From the NCBI GenBank assembly GCA_037446605.1, contig JBBIIE010000210.1, positions 1-5,696 on the forward strand: a stretch of DNA of 5,696 nt, given 5' to 3'. Shown here one piece after another: positions 5,083-5,696 of this stretch. The notes under the pieces were generated by a model, which did no database searches, was not told the DNA's origin, and saw only the letters and a list, made by a program, of their open reading frames with translations. The position numbers were made by a program, and so were the translations under genes. Source of the stretch: JANXAZ01 sp037446605 (GTDB lineage: Bacteria; Pseudomonadota; Alphaproteobacteria; Geminicoccales; Geminicoccaceae). Positions within the stretch are counted from its first letter, which is position 1. Each line of letters opens with the position of its first letter.

Positions 5083-5178
5083 GGCATCGGGCTCCGCGGG
5101 GGGCGGGCCCAGCCTCGCGCACCGGGCCGCGCGTCCAAGGGCCGCTTCGCACGGTCGGGGGCGACCAATTCGCCCGTC
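5083..5178. other. Intergenic gap between DUF29 and acetyltransferase genes, with a 3' hairpin
   Basis: This 96-nt gap holds an inverted repeat GGGCGA-5 nt-TCGCCC (5159-5175), starting 3 nt after the DUF29 stop on the minus strand, and the GGAG before the acetyltransferase ATG. No T-tract follows the repeat, and no convincing promoter or small ORF is seen. Confidence 0.35.
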
Positions 5179-5655
5179 TCAGGGCAGGAAGCCCGGGTCC
5201 TCCACCTGCTCGAGCGTGAACGGGCAGGTCTCGGGGAACGTCTCGATCGGCAGACCGGTCTCGTCCGCCGCGAGCTCGCGCGCGACCGCATAGGCCCCGG
5301 CGATCCGCTCGGCGCGGCGGCGCCGCAGGCTCGGGCTCTGCTCCAGGAGGTCGGCGATGTCGCGTCGCTGGGTGCGGATCGTCGACTTCCAGCTGCCCGA
5401 CCGAAGCGCCGGCTGATGGCGCCACCTCAAGAGGTGCAGGAGCAGGACCCGATAGCGCGAGCCGAGCTCGCGCAGCAGGCTCTTGCCCAAGCTCTCGATC
5501 TCCTCGGCGAGGTTCTCGAGGTCGAGCGGCTCGTCGAGCGCGGGGTGCGCGGCCGCGAGCCGGCGCAGCGCCCGGGCCTGGTCGAGGCACCAGGCGTGGA
5601 AATCCTCGTCGTAGCCCGCGGCCGCGCGGCGGGCACGCGCCGTCGGCGTCGCCAT
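5179..5655 (-). CDS. DUF29 family protein
   Basis: This 158-aa protein belongs to DUF29, an alpha-helical family of unknown function, frequent and often multicopy in cyanobacteria and alphaproteobacteria. Signature blocks in order: YDEDFHAWCLDQARALR (15-31), LDLENLAEEIESLGKS (44-59), LLLHLLRWRHQP (71-82), SWKSTIRTQRRDI (88-100), and a C-terminal GLPIETFPETCPFTLEQVED followed by PGFLP. The length and complete block order suggest an intact gene. ATG at 5655 is chosen because AGGAGGT (5666-5660) lies 4-5 nt upstream; the GTG at 5661 overlaps that Shine-Dalgarno and is unlikely. No signal peptide or membrane span is seen. Its neighbours do not explain its role, and the hairpin after its stop suggests it may be transcribed apart from the acetyltransferase. 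Confidence 0.94.
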   Translation of the reverse strand: MATPTARARRAAAGYDEDFHAWCLDQARALRRLAAAHPALDEPLDLENLAEEIESLGKSLLRELGSRYRVLLLHLLRWRHQPALRSGSWKSTIRTQRRDIADLLEQSPSLRRRRAERIAGAYAVARELAADETGLPIETFPETCPFTLEQVEDPGFLP

Positions 5656-5696
5656 CGCCACCTCCTCCCGGGCATCGTGGCACGCCCGCCGGGCGG
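5656..5696 (-). promoter_or_regulatory. DUF29 leader with strong Shine-Dalgarno; window edge
   Basis: AGGAGGT at 5666-5660 fixes the DUF29 start at 5655. A GC-rich palindrome (around 5683-5695) lies further upstream, but its arms almost touch, so it is a poor hairpin. The promoter, if it exists, is beyond the edge. Confidence 0.5.

Noticed and set aside
4376..5683. Upstream extension of the EamA frame making a 733-codon ORF
   Set aside because: The extension is Arg/Pro/Ala-rich and lies out of frame through the acetyltransferase and DUF29 genes; the permease proper starts at GTG 4375 with the normal family length.

Overview
The window is very GC-rich bacterial chromosome, by eye around 70% G+C, with GTG used for several starts. 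Nearly all genes lie on the minus strand. The gene content (a folate-dependent TrmFO, MinC, a DUF29 protein, an EamA transporter) and base composition fit a high-GC alphaproteobacterium of the Rhodospirillales/Geminicoccales kind. That placement is inferred from gene families and composition, not from a marker gene. No rRNA, tRNA, insertion sequence, CRISPR array or phage gene was seen.

In the direction of minus-strand transcription (right to left) there are three blocks. Block A: a DUF29 protein (5655-5179), then after 96 nt a GNAT N-acetyltransferase (5082-4372) whose stop overlaps by 4 nt (GTGA) the start of an EamA/DMT-family permease (4375-3482). Block B: a 31-residue single-span membrane microprotein (3417-3322) followed by a cupin protein (3273-2878). 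Between these two is a perfect 14-bp hairpin that contains the cupin ribosome binding site. Block C: a 90-residue conserved protein of unknown function (2562-2290) overlapping by 4 nt (GTGA) a PIN-domain protein (2293-1820), then trmFO (1797-424) after 22 nt, then the start of minC (394 to the left edge) after 29 nt. Block C looks like one transcription unit joining a putative ribonuclease module, tRNA m5U54 formation and division-site selection.

The only plausible plus-strand gene is a 42-residue Arg-rich, single-span membrane microprotein (2731-2859). It is divergent from block C and convergent with the cupin. The 168-nt gap 2563-2730 must carry any promoter for block C and for the plus-strand microgene, but no convincing -35/-10 pair could be read.

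The items most worth a second look are the RBS-enclosing hairpin with its microprotein-cupin pair, the 90-aa/PIN pair coupled to trmFO-minC, and the two unannotated-size membrane microproteins. Nothing here proves a new system; the PIN pair and the microprotein-hairpin-cupin unit are the best candidates.
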